A DNA stretch of 64,000 bases from Streptomyces sp. NBC_00654. Lineage in GTDB: Bacteria; Actinomycetota; Actinomycetes; Streptomycetales; Streptomycetaceae. Each line of letters starts with the position of its first letter. The first letter of the stretch is position 1. The position numbers and the translations under genes are program-made. Shown here piece by piece: positions 27,826-38,355 of the stretch. The notes below the pieces were generated by a model. That model did not search any database. It was given only the letters and a program-made list of their open reading frames with translations, and was not told where the DNA came from. Where the stretch lies: NCBI RefSeq assembly GCF_026341775.1, contig NZ_JAPEOB010000001.1, positions 806,001 to 870,000 on the forward strand, in the 5' to 3' direction.

Positions 27826-28005
27826 ATGGACTACGTATCCGCGCTCGTGCCCCCCGTGGTGATGGCCATCTTCTTCATCGGTCTCGTCGTGACGATCGTC
27901 AAGAGTCAGGGCGGTCCGAACAAGACCAAGGAAGACGCCGCGGTGGACGCGACACTCACCCGCGCGGAGTCGGTGAAGCAGACCGCGCATCCGGAGAGTG
28001 TCTGA
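27826..28005 (+). CDS. Small single-pass membrane protein (59 aa)
   Basis: The N-terminal hydrophobic segment (about residues 5-26, ALVPPVVMAIFFIGLVVTIV) is followed by a short charged cytoplasmic tail (NKTKEDAAVDATLTRAESV). Such small conserved membrane proteins are common in Streptomyces next to regulatory genes. ATG at 27826; the frame has typical codon bias. Function unknown. A strong terminator follows at 28096. Confidence 0.7.
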   Translation: MDYVSALVPPVVMAIFFIGLVVTIVKSQGGPNKTKEDAAVDATLTRAESVKQTAHPESV

Positions 28006-28095
28006 CCCGGGACCCCCGGACCCCCGGATTCCGGGCCCCGGACCCCGCCGGTCGCGCGCCCGGAGGGCCGTCCGGCGCACCCCGTGCACCGTCAA

Positions 28096-28128
28096 GGGCG
28101 TACGGCTCATTGGAGCCGTACGCCCTTT
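28096..28128 (+). terminator. Strong Rho-independent terminator
   Basis: A perfect 13-bp stem, GGGCGTACGGCTC (28096-28108) with GAGCCGTACGCCC (28113-28125), has a 4-nt ATTG loop and a TTT tail. It ends the transcript of the small membrane protein before the BlaI-type gene. Confidence 0.9.
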
Positions 28129-28178
28129 CGCTGTGTAAATAACGGCCTATTCCAGACATCTGGCACTAAGGTGACGCT

Positions 28179-28634
28179 GTGCCTCGCCAATTGGGAGAGC
28201 TGGAAGACGCCGTGATGACACGCGTCTGGCAATGGAACCGTCCGGTCACCGTGCGGGAAGTCCTTGAGGACCTACAGCAGGAACGGTCCATCGCCTACAC
28301 GACGGTCATGACCGTAATGGACAATCTCCATCAGAAGGGCTGGGTGCGCAGGGAAGTCGACGGCAGGGCATATCGATATACGGCCGTCTCCACCCGTGCC
28401 GCCTACTCGGCCGCACTCATGAACGAAGCGTGGTCGCGCAGTGACAACCCCGCGGCCGCTCTTGTGGCGTTCTTCGGCATGATGTCCGCCGAGCAGCGCG
28501 AAGCCCTCCAGGATGCGGTACGCATGGTTTCCCCGGGCCTCACCGATCAGCCGTCCCCGAGTCCCCCGGGTGACGTGCCCGCGGACGATGACGCGGCCCC
28601 GGCCGATGGCGCGGCGCCGGAGAGCGGGCGATAG
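28179..28634 (+). CDS. BlaI/MecI/CopY-family transcriptional regulator
   Basis: A 151-residue repressor. The winged helix (residues 5-80) is typical: LGELEDAVMTRVWQWNRPVTVREV, the recognition region ERSIAYTTVMTVMDNLHQKGWV and wing VDGRAYRYTAV. A dimerising helix follows (95-120), then an acidic Pro/Asp/Ala tail. GTG at 28179. No BlaR-type membrane peptidase is adjacent, so the signal is unknown. It precedes the acetyltransferase by 9 bp, suggesting co-transcription. Confidence 0.92.
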   Translation: MPRQLGELEDAVMTRVWQWNRPVTVREVLEDLQQERSIAYTTVMTVMDNLHQKGWVRREVDGRAYRYTAVSTRAAYSAALMNEAWSRSDNPAAALVAFFGMMSAEQREALQDAVRMVSPGLTDQPSPSPPGDVPADDDAAPADGAAPESGR

Positions 28635-28643
28635 CGTCGGGGC

Positions 28644-29249
28644 ATGTCCTCAGAGCTGTCGCATGCCGAAGAGCCGCCGTATACCGAAGAGCCTCCGCAT
28701 ACCGGGCCGGATACCGATTTTGATACCGACCCGTCGGTAAAAAGGCCCGCCATCACCGTCCGGCGTGCCCGGACGAGCGATGTGGCGTCGGTCCGCCGTC
28801 TCCTCGACGGGTACGTGACGGAAGGGATCCTGCTCGACAAAGCGACGGTGACGCTTTACGAGGACATCCAGGAGTTCTGGGTCGCGGAACGCGACGAGGA
28901 CGCCAGGGTCATCGGCTGCGGAGCACTCCACGTGATGTGGGAAGACCTCGCTGAAGTGCGCACCCTTGCCGTCGATCACAGCATCAAGGGCGCCGGAGTG
29001 GGCCACCACGTACTGGACAAGCTCTTGCAGACCGCGCGCTGGCTCGGTGTGCGGCGGGTTTTCTGTCTCACCTTCGAAGTCGACTTCTTCGCGAAGCACG
29101 GCTTCGTGGAGATCGGAGAGACGCCGGTCGACACAGATGTCTACAGCGAGCTGCTGCGTTCCTATGACGAGGGTGTCGCGGAGTTCCTCGGTCTCGAACG
29201 AGTGAAGCCGAACACCTTGGGCAACAGCCGGATGCTTCTGCACCTGTGA
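28644..29249 (+). CDS. argA: Amino-acid N-acetyltransferase (ArgA-like)
   Basis: A 201-residue GNAT protein of the short actinobacterial N-acetylglutamate synthase type, feeding arginine synthesis. The acetyl-CoA loop is VDHSIKGAGVGHHVLDKLL near residue 112; GCGALHVMWEDLAEVRTLAV precedes it and FFAKHGFVEIG follows. The first 35 residues are an acidic Pro/Thr-rich extension with a repeated EEPP[YH]T. ATG at 28644. Substrate is by family resemblance; other amino acids are possible. Confidence 0.82.
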   Translation: MSSELSHAEEPPYTEEPPHTGPDTDFDTDPSVKRPAITVRRARTSDVASVRRLLDGYVTEGILLDKATVTLYEDIQEFWVAERDEDARVIGCGALHVMWEDLAEVRTLAVDHSIKGAGVGHHVLDKLLQTARWLGVRRVFCLTFEVDFFAKHGFVEIGETPVDTDVYSELLRSYDEGVAEFLGLERVKPNTLGNSRMLLHL

Positions 29250-29393
29250 ACCGCAGAAGACACCGGAACCCTATGTCCGAATCGCACATGTTTCCCGCGT
29301 CCTTGTGCTCCTCAACCTCTCCCGGGGGTTTGTGTTTTCCGGGGAAAAGCGGTTTCCTTTCCGCGTACTCCATTTTCGATGAAAGGAAATCCG

Positions 29394-29729
29394 GTGGCAC
29401 AGAAGGTTCAGGTCCTTCTTGTCGATGACCTCGACGGTGTCGAGGCGGACGAGACCGTGACGTTCGCACTTGATGGCAAGACGTACGAGATCGACCTCAC
29501 CACGAGCAACGCGGACAAGCTCCGTGGTCTTCTTGAGCCGTACACCAAGGGTGGCCGTCGTACCGGTGGCCGTGCCGCGACGGGTCGTGGCAAGGGCCGC
29601 GCCGTCGCCGGTGGCAACAAGGACACCGCGGAGATCCGTAAGTGGGCGCGGGAGAACGGCCACAACGTGAATGACCGCGGCCGTGTTCCCGCCGAGATCC
29701 GTGAGGCCTACGAGAAGGCCAACGGCTGA
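29394..29729 (+). CDS. lsr2: Lsr2 nucleoid-associated protein
   Basis: Bridges and silences A+T-rich, often horizontally acquired DNA. In 111 residues: N-terminal dimerisation domain (KVQVLLVDDLDGVEADETVTF-type start, then DGKTYEIDLT), a basic Gly/Arg linker and the C-terminal DNA-binding domain with the RGR hook in NVNDRGRVPAEI. The GTG at 29394 is chosen because GAAAGGA lies about 6 nt upstream and it gives the expected VAQKVQV start; an ATG five codons earlier lacks this. Its 3' end overlaps the convergent gene by 22 bp. Confidence 0.95.
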   Translation: MAQKVQVLLVDDLDGVEADETVTFALDGKTYEIDLTTSNADKLRGLLEPYTKGGRRTGGRAATGRGKGRAVAGGNKDTAEIRKWARENGHNVNDRGRVPAEIREAYEKANG

Positions 29730-30382
29730 GCTGCCGGCCCATCGGTCAGCAGCCCCGCACGGGCACGCAGCAGCCGGACCCGGTGGCATTCCGTTGCCGC
29801 CGTGTCCACCAGCCGTACGAGATCGGGGGCACCCCCACCGCTGCTCCCGAAGCCCGCGAGAGCCGGCAGCGCCGGCTCCACCTCGTGGCGCGGCCCGGGG
29901 GGCCGCAGCCAGAGCGCGGCCCCCGGCGAGCCGGCCCGGAACGCGGCCGGCGCCGGGGCGGTGATGCGGCCACCGGCGCCCAGGGCCGTCAGGCCGAGGG
30001 TGATTCCCCCCCACTCCAGCCAGTCGAGCAGCCCCGGCAGCTCCTCCGCGCTCCCCGCGGCCACCAGCAGCTGCATCCGCGCTCCGGTCAGCGCCACGGG
30101 ACCGGTGCGGCCCACCCGCCGCAGGACCGCGCGGCCGGCGACGGCGGGCAGCTCCAGCACGTCGAAGCACAGCCCGGTCGGCAGCCGCACCGGGGTCCTT
30201 CCGGCGGTGGTCCAGCCGAGCTCGTGCTCGTACCACCGGGCGAGGGCTTCGCCGGGCTCGACGGCCGCGGTGACCGCGGCGGTCTCTCGGGCACCTCCGG
30301 CAGCTCGGGCACCTCGCGTACCTTGCGTATCGCGGGTACCGAATTCGGGGGACGAACGGGGCGGCGGGACGGGAAAGGCCAT
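29708..30382 (-). CDS. Hypothetical protein convergent with lsr2
   Basis: A 224-residue protein. Around residues 45-80 it has the pattern ALARWYEHELGWTTAGRTPVRLPTG, then CFDVLELP, reminiscent of small actinobacterial relatives of the bifunctional DNA primase/polymerase N-terminal domain; I do not see catalytic acidic residues and hold that only as a possibility. The C terminus ends RAGLLTDGPAAQPLAFS. ATG at 30382. Its last 22 bp overlap lsr2 on the other strand, so both mRNAs are complementary at the 3' end. Confidence 0.7.
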   Translation of the reverse strand: MAFPVPPPRSSPEFGTRDTQGTRGARAAGGARETAAVTAAVEPGEALARWYEHELGWTTAGRTPVRLPTGLCFDVLELPAVAGRAVLRRVGRTGPVALTGARMQLLVAAGSAEELPGLLDWLEWGGITLGLTALGAGGRITAPAPAAFRAGSPGAALWLRPPGPRHEVEPALPALAGFGSSGGGAPDLVRLVDTAATECHRVRLLRARAGLLTDGPAAQPLAFS

Positions 30383-30832
30383 GTCCGATGAACCGTTGAG
30401 CAGCCTCCGGGGTTACGCAGAGTTCGCGATCGATCGCTTTGGGTGCTCATGGCGGGGGCGCGTGGGGGTACTCGGGAGCGCCAGGTTGTTCGCCCGTAGC
30501 GGAGGGAACCAGGGCGCGCCGCATGGACTGTCAGTGATTGCGGGTAAGACTTTCCTAGTGGGAAGGGGCGACACGCGGGCCGAGGCGTCTCACGTTCGCC
30601 ATCGGCGTACTGGCGATAGGGGTATCTGCCTGGCCTGCGGGAACATCGTCTCGCACCATCGGGTTGGAGCAGTTGTCAGCTGTTCGGCAGTAAGTTTCCC
30701 CGCCGGTGCGGGGGTGATCCGGACGGATGTCGGCAGTTGGAATGAGCTGTCCCGTCCTGCGGGACTAGCATGCGGAAGGACTGGGAGGGGACCGACCCCT
30801 CACTGACCGACCGCTCTGAGGAGCGATTAACG
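30383..30832. promoter_or_regulatory. 450-bp divergent control region upstream of clpC
   Basis: Contains no convincing gene. It separates the minus-strand hypothetical (start 30382) from clpC (start 30833) and so carries both promoters. A candidate ClgR-type operator lies inside it at 30593-30609. No sigma-factor hexamer pair was assigned with confidence. Confidence 0.5.
30593..30609. promoter_or_regulatory. Candidate ClgR operator upstream of clpC
   Basis: The 17-bp imperfect palindrome GTTCGCCATCGGCGTAC has CGCC and GGCG arms like known actinobacterial ClgR boxes (CGC-Y-NNN-R-GCG core). ClgR activates clp genes in Streptomyces and Corynebacterium. It lies 223 bp before the clpC start, compatible with activation from an upstream promoter. 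Confidence 0.5.
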
Positions 30833-33361
<2,529 letters not shown>

Positions 33362-33389
33362 GGGCGCGTAGTCGGCGTCTGAGCGTGCG

Positions 33390-33435
33390 GGGGCTGCCCC
33401 GGACCGGTTTCCACCGGTCCGGGGCAGCCCCTTTT
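33390..33435 (+). terminator. Strong terminator after clpC
   Basis: A perfect 18-bp G/C stem (33390-33407 with 33414-33431), a 6-nt loop TTTCCA and TTTT tail. It isolates clpC from the convergent accessory module and marks the left border of that module. Confidence 0.93.
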
Positions 33436-33460
33436 CGCGGGTGGTGGGGTGGGTGGTGGC

Positions 33461-36400
33461 TCAGTACGCCTCGACCGTGAGCCGGTCGCCCAGGTCCTCG
33501 CTTCCGAGCAGCGGCGGCGGCCGGTGGAAGCCGGAGAGGATCGTCACCGGGAGGCCGGGCCATGCCAGCAGCGGTGTGAGGTCCAGCTCCGGTGTGTCCG
33601 CGGACGTCATCAGGGTGAGGGTGGTGAGTTCGGGGAAGAGCCCACGAAGGAGCGACACGTCCTCGCCGTTCTTCGGAGCCGGGACTGCCAAGTCCTTGAG
33701 CGACGGGACCGGTCCGGCGGAGGCGAACGGACCCGACCACGGGAATGCCCTGAGACAGAGTCCAGTGACTTGGGGGTTGGCCCGGAGCTCGGCCAGCCCG
33801 TCGTCCAGCGAGTCCAGCGCGGACGTGTTCAGCGAGGTGAGTGACTCCCACGCGTCGAGACCGTCCAGGGGCAGCGGATGGCCGCTGCCCACACTGAGGT
33901 GACGCACTGCCGGGTGGGCGGGCAGTTCGCTCAGTCGGCCCGAACCGACGTTGCTGAGGCTCAGGCGCTCCAGATTGCGGATGTGAGCGGTCGCGGGCAG
34001 CAGGCCGAACGGCCGGCCCATCGCGTCCACCACAAGATCGGTCAGCGCGGTCAGCGCGGCGAGCGGGGTGAGGTCCTCGACCGAGGGGCATCCGTAGAGG
34101 TTCAGATGCCGCAGTGTCCCGGCCTGGGGGCTCAGCGAGGACAGGTCCAGCGTGGTGTCGCTGAGAACGAGTGTGCTCAGCCGCATCCGGGCCAGTGCGG
34201 TGTGGATCTCCGCGCCCTCGACATCGCTCAGCAGATGGAGGTGCCGAAGGGTGGGCAGATGCCGCAGGGCATTCACCTGTCCCTGGTGGACCGAGACGGA
34301 TGTGCTCGTCAGATCACAGTGGGCCAGCACCTCGGACGCGTACTCGTCCGCCGGGAAATTGGCCCATCTGTTTGCGAAGAGACCGCTGTGAGCGGGGTGG
34401 GCGAGGGCCCACGCGCGGGCCTGGGGGAGGGCTTCCCGGCCGCCGACCCGGCCAATCAGGTCGATCACGCCCCTGGCGGAGAGAGCCTTCGACGGCAGGC
34501 TCTCCGGCGGGGGAAGGAACGGCAGGGCAGCCGCGCCGAGACGGGTCAGCGAGATGACGTGATCGTGGCCGGCCGGCGGGAACAGCGCCGCTGTGCTGCG
34601 CCGGACCCGTTCGCGTACCGCACCGTCCAGCCAGGTGGCGTGCTGTTCGCACAGTGCGGCCAGGACATGGATGTCGGTGCGTTCCTCGGACTGCTTGGCG
34701 TGTTCCTCCCCGGCCGCCAGCAACCCGTCGATCAGCAGCGGGAGTTGGCGGCGGCCGCAGTGCCCCGCCGCCAGCAGGATCACGTCCTGCCAGGCCTCCT
34801 CGTCCGCGTGCCGCAGCAGCTCGTTGAGGTGGTCGTCCTCGATGAGCTCCTTCGCGGCGAGGAAGTCCTGGAAGGTGCGGTGGACGAACTGGTAGGTGTC
34901 GTCGCGGTGTTCCTGGAGGAGGCCGCTGCGGTTGAGGAGATGGGTGAGGATCTTCTCGGGCGGCCCCTGTGCGCCCACCCGCTCCATTCCGGTCAGGCCG
35001 CGGGCCAGTTGGCGCAGGGCCTGTTCGCGGGTGAACTCCGACTGGCCCTCGCGGACCAGCCAGACGGCGAGGCGCTGGAGGAGCTGCGTGTGCTCCTCGA
35101 CGTCCATCTCGATTCCCTCGGGATCCTCTATCCGGCGGCGCCGGTCCCGGTGGCCGAGCAGCATCTCCAGGGACGAGCGGTAGAGCTTCCAGCGGGTCTC
35201 CGGCAGGAAGCCCTCGCGGCGGCGGTGCAGGGCGCAGATCACCGCGCAGAGGAGCGGGGTGCGGGCCAGATCGCGCAGGCCGGGGTTCCGGGCGAACTGC
35301 CGCGACAGATCGCCCTCCAGCTCGGCCAGCCGCTCCCGGTCGTCCTCCTCGGTCAGCCGGGCCGCCCGGTGCCAGGAGGCCACGAAGGCCTGGATGTCCT
35401 CGTCCCGCATGGTCAGCAGGCGCAGTTCCTCGAACCCCTCCGAGCGCAGCCAGTCCGGCTCGACCGCGAGCGGCCGCACCGTTGCCACACAGCGGGTCTC
35501 CGGGTAGCGCCGCAGCAGCTGGGACAGCCAGGTGTGCGCCTGCTCACGGTCCTCGGGCGGCACCTCGTCCAGCCCGTCGACCAGCAGCAGCGCCCGGCCC
35601 GACTCCAGGACCCGGCCGGTCCACCCCTCGGGCGCCCGGTCGACCACCAGGCCCGACGCGTCGGCGAGCTGCGCGGGCCCCGGGAACGTACCGCCCCGGG
35701 CCCGCAGGGTGCGCAGCGGGACGACGAAGGGCACCAGCCCGTTCAGCGGGGCCAGCGCGCCGTCCAGGGTGCGGGCCGAGGCATGGGCGGCCAGCCACCA
35801 CAGCAGGGTGGTCTTGCCCGCGCCCGCCTCGCCCCGCAGCAGGACGCGGGGGCGGTCGGTGAGCAGGGCGTCGATCCGCTGGGGCGGTGCCGGTGCGTGC
35901 TTCGCCGTCCGGCCCGCCGGTGCCTGCGCCTCCAGGCTGAGGTAGGCGGTGTCCAGGTCCCATTCGGAGTCGTGGCGGCTCAGCTCGTCGAGCCCGAAGA
36001 TCTTGGTGCGCCGGTACGCGGCTCCGATCGCGGCCGCGTACTCCTCCTCGTACCGCAGGTCCCTGGGGTAGTGGCCGCGCACCTGCTCGTACCGCAGCGG
36101 GGTGCCGGACTGCTCGTAGACGAGCGAGAAGGGCCGGGAGGCGACGAGGGAGGCGACGGGTACGCATTCGACCCGGAGGCCGACGCGCTGGCGCGGGATG
36201 TGGCGCGCGATCCCCAGCAGGACGTTCCCGGCGAACACCGGGCCGCCGGACAGTCCCCGCAGGGTGGGGAGCCCGTGCTCGTTGACGGCCGGGGGCGGCC
36301 CGTCGAGCTCGCAGACCAGGAGGTTGCGTACGCGCCCGGCGAGCGGCAGCACCGTGGCGGTGTACTGGTCCGCCTCCAGATGGCTGCCGGCGTGCCGCTG

Positions 36401-36754
36401 GATGTCGGGGAAGCCGGTGATCTCGCAGTCGAACAGGGCCTGGTCGGTCGCCAGCGTTCCCAGTCTGACCGGGCCGGCCGGCAGGACCGGTTCCTCGGTG
36501 CGCAGCAGGGCCGCATCGGTGCCGTGGTCGATCCAGGCGACCGTCGCCGCCGTCCGCCGGGGCAGATCCATGTGGGAGACACCGCTGCGGCTGCCGCCCT
36601 TGACGACATGGGCGCAGGTCAGCACCAGGCTGTCGGTGAGGAGCACCCCGCTGCCTTGGACGGATCCGGCGCCGTGGACGACGACCGTACGGGCCGCCGG
36701 GCTCAGCGGAGACGTGCTCACGGGGTCTGTCGTGCTCACCGGGGGCGCGCTCAT
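33461..36754 (-). CDS. Trypsin-NACHT-LRR protein (predicted NLR-like conflict/defence effector)
   Basis: A 1097-residue three-part protein. Residues 20-215: trypsin-like serine protease with an intact triad, His49 in LTCAHVV, Asp80 in GTDAALL, Ser169 in GLSGGPVF. Residues 295-560: NACHT-type STAND NTPase with Walker A GEAGAGKTT (308-316) and Walker B LLLVDGLDEVP (389-399, Asp393 with a following GLDE), then a winged/helical region ending YQFVHRTFQDFLAAKELI. From about residue 800: leucine-rich repeats (LRHLNLYGC, LERLSLSNV, VRHLSVGSG, LTSLNTSAL). No signal peptide, so cytosolic. ATG at 36754 overlaps the stop of the small upstream gene (ATGA). This matches the plan of predicted bacterial immune NTPases: LRR as sensor, NACHT as switch, protease as effector. 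Function is inferred. Confidence 0.9.
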   Translation of the reverse strand: MSAPPVSTTDPVSTSPLSPAARTVVVHGAGSVQGSGVLLTDSLVLTCAHVVKGGSRSGVSHMDLPRRTAATVAWIDHGTDAALLRTEEPVLPAGPVRLGTLATDQALFDCEITGFPDIQRHAGSHLEADQYTATVLPLAGRVRNLLVCELDGPPPAVNEHGLPTLRGLSGGPVFAGNVLLGIARHIPRQRVGLRVECVPVASLVASRPFSLVYEQSGTPLRYEQVRGHYPRDLRYEEEYAAAIGAAYRRTKIFGLDELSRHDSEWDLDTAYLSLEAQAPAGRTAKHAPAPPQRIDALLTDRPRVLLRGEAGAGKTTLLWWLAAHASARTLDGALAPLNGLVPFVVPLRTLRARGGTFPGPAQLADASGLVVDRAPEGWTGRVLESGRALLLVDGLDEVPPEDREQAHTWLSQLLRRYPETRCVATVRPLAVEPDWLRSEGFEELRLLTMRDEDIQAFVASWHRAARLTEEDDRERLAELEGDLSRQFARNPGLRDLARTPLLCAVICALHRRREGFLPETRWKLYRSSLEMLLGHRDRRRRIEDPEGIEMDVEEHTQLLQRLAVWLVREGQSEFTREQALRQLARGLTGMERVGAQGPPEKILTHLLNRSGLLQEHRDDTYQFVHRTFQDFLAAKELIEDDHLNELLRHADEEAWQDVILLAAGHCGRRQLPLLIDGLLAAGEEHAKQSEERTDIHVLAALCEQHATWLDGAVRERVRRSTAALFPPAGHDHVISLTRLGAAALPFLPPPESLPSKALSARGVIDLIGRVGGREALPQARAWALAHPAHSGLFANRWANFPADEYASEVLAHCDLTSTSVSVHQGQVNALRHLPTLRHLHLLSDVEGAEIHTALARMRLSTLVLSDTTLDLSSLSPQAGTLRHLNLYGCPSVEDLTPLAALTALTDLVVDAMGRPFGLLPATAHIRNLERLSLSNVGSGRLSELPAHPAVRHLSVGSGHPLPLDGLDAWESLTSLNTSALDSLDDGLAELRANPQVTGLCLRAFPWSGPFASAGPVPSLKDLAVPAPKNGEDVSLLRGLFPELTTLTLMTSADTPELDLTPLLAWPGLPVTILSGFHRPPPLLGSEDLGDRLTVEAY

Positions 36755-37113
36755 TCGCCGCCCTGCCCCCGGCCGAAGTACGCCGTGCTGCCGTCGTCCT
36801 CGTGGCCGATCTCCCAGGCCTCGCCGGTGACGGCGTTGCGGGGGGTCAGGGTGAGCGAGACCTTGTGCGTACGGCCGGTGGCCCGGGACGCGTCGGCGCC
36901 CGCCTCCACCACCCAGGCCTTCACCTTGCCGCCCGCCTTGGCCTCCTTGCGGAGTTCGAGGGTGAACTCCATCTGGATGTCCCCGACCGCGAAGGCGAGA
37001 GGCAGGCCGGTGGCCCGGGTCGCGGCCTCGACGAGCTGGTTGCGGATGGATTCGACGGCGTCGGCCAGTTCGATGCCGTCGAAGTCGTGGTCGTGGTTGC
37101 TGTCGCTGGCCAT
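36751..37113 (-). CDS. Small trypsin-co-occurring (trypco2-like) protein
   Basis: A 120-residue protein beginning MASDSNHDHDFDGIELADAV, with IRNQLVEAATRA, then alternating strands (FAVGDIQMEFTLELRKEAK; KVKAWVVEAGADAS; HKVSLTLTPR). This is the pattern of small trypco2-type domains described as companions of trypsin-containing conflict proteins. It probably binds the protease domain as adaptor, inhibitor or activator. Its stop codon overlaps the start of the trypsin-NACHT gene by 4 bp, implying balanced co-production. ATG at 37113 is chosen over longer in-frame starts, which add an unrelated Ser/Pro-rich leader. Confidence 0.75.
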   Translation of the reverse strand: MASDSNHDHDFDGIELADAVESIRNQLVEAATRATGLPLAFAVGDIQMEFTLELRKEAKAGGKVKAWVVEAGADASRATGRTHKVSLTLTPRNAVTGEAWEIGHEDDGSTAYFGRGQGGE

Positions 37114-37573
37114 GCTGCGGTGTCCCCCCGAAGTATTCGACCGGTGCCCCGTCAGCGTAGTGAAGTTGCCCGCCGAAGGTCCCGAATCGGAAGGACCTTG
37201 GTCCCACCGGCGGTGACAAGGCGCACAGCCCGATCGAGGCCTACTAGGGAGGATAGGAGAAGCGCCCATGATCACGAGAAGGACTTTGGGCCTGCGGCGG
37301 ACGGGGGCTTCCGAATTTGGGGTGATTAGCCCTTATCGCTGCCACATGTCCGAATCGCGACGTATCGAACTGGGGTTAAACCTGTTCCGTGCCATGGACT
37401 CCGAAGATCGCCGGCGCTCTCCCGCGGGGTCTTCCGCGGCGAATTCCCGAGGCGCCATCTACGGCTTTTGATCGTAGATGGGGTGTTTGAGTACCGGCCT
37501 GGGTGCGGGTTACCAAGGTTGAGCAAGCCCGGACAGCACGCCGGGTCCACTCACCTCCGGAGGACTTCCCCGT
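37114..37573. promoter_or_regulatory. 460-bp divergent control region with structured leader for the M23 gene
   Basis: Lies between the defence module (minus strand) and the M23 peptidase (plus strand). The right half is rich in potential RNA structure: a 9-bp perfect hairpin CCATCTACG (37455-37463) with CGTAGATGG (37473-37481), and a 10-nt palindrome CCTCCGGAGG (37554-37563) containing the peptidase Shine-Dalgarno. No known riboswitch was recognised. A 67-codon open frame at 37268-37471 has untypical codon use and is not called. Confidence 0.5.
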
Positions 37574-38296
37574 ATGTCGAAGCGCGCAACGATCCAGCAC
37601 TCCACCCGCCCGTCCGTGTCCCGTGTCCGTGGCGCCGTCCTGGCCGCCGGCCTTGGTGCATCGATGGTGCTCGGTGCGGGCGCCGCGTTCGCGTCCGGCA
37701 CCACGAGCGCCCCCGGCACCGCCACGCTCGCGGCCGGTGCGACGGCCGACTCGGTCGCCCAGCAGGCCGAGGCCCAGAGCAAGGCGGCCACCGCCGCCAA
37801 GCAGGCGGCGGCGAAGAAGGCGGCCGACGCGAAGAAGACGGCGGCTGCCAAGAAGGCGTCGGCCAAGAAGAAGGCCGCCTCCTGGAAGGCCCCGGTCGAC
37901 CACTACGAGCTGAGCGCCAGCTACGGCACCGGCGGCGCCCGCTGGGCCGCCAAGCACTCCGGCCAGGACTTCGCCGTGCCGATCGGCACCAAGGTGAACG
38001 CCGCCCACGCCGGTACGGTCGTGAAGGCCGGCCCGAACGGCGGCGGCGACGGCCCCGCGTACGGCAACGCCGTCGTGATCAAGCACGCCAACGGCAAGTA
38101 CTCGCAGTACGCGCACCTCTCGAAGATCAACGTGCACATCGGCCAGCACGTGAACACCGGCCAGAAGATCGCGCTGTCCGGCAACACCGGAAACTCCAGC
38201 GGCCCGCACCTGCACTTCGAGATCCGCACCACGCCGAACTACGGCTCCGCGCTGAACCCGGTCTCGTTCCTGCGCTCCGTGCACGTCTCGGTCTGA
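37574..38296 (+). CDS. Secreted LytM/M23-family peptidoglycan peptidase
   Basis: A 240-residue exported cell-wall hydrolase. Signal peptide: basic start, hydrophobic core (about 19-39) ending AFAS. A Lys/Ala-rich helical linker (60-105) may contact the wall or membrane. The LytM domain binds zinc by His128 and Asp132 in HSGQD, and the HLH of SGPHLHFE near residue 210. ATG at 37574 with GGAGG upstream. Domain end near a conserved NPVSFLRS segment. Enzyme type is secure; exact bond cleaved is unknown. Confidence 0.93.
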   Translation: MSKRATIQHSTRPSVSRVRGAVLAAGLGASMVLGAGAAFASGTTSAPGTATLAAGATADSVAQQAEAQSKAATAAKQAAAKKAADAKKTAAAKKASAKKKAASWKAPVDHYELSASYGTGGARWAAKHSGQDFAVPIGTKVNAAHAGTVVKAGPNGGGDGPAYGNAVVIKHANGKYSQYAHLSKINVHIGQHVNTGQKIALSGNTGNSSGPHLHFEIRTTPNYGSALNPVSFLRSVHVSV

Positions 38297-38355
38297 TCCG
38301 GCCTTCCGGTCCGCGCCCTGGCGCTCCGCCCGCGCCTCTCGTGCCGTATCCCGGG

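Noticed and set aside
33878..37216. 1112-codon open frame antisense to the trypsin-NACHT module
   Set aside because: It is the mirror of a high-G+C gene; its composition is Gln/Arg/Gly-rich without domains, while the opposite strand has clear catalytic motifs.
37268..37471. 67-codon open frame with a good-looking Shine-Dalgarno (GGAGGATAGGAG) upstream of the M23 gene
   Set aside because: Third codon positions are not G/C-biased, a rare TTA codon is present and the sequence resembles no protein; it overlaps the structured leader.
37370..37573. c-di-AMP (ydaO) riboswitch before the M23 peptidase
   Set aside because: I looked for its conserved core segments and did not find them; only generic hairpins are visible.
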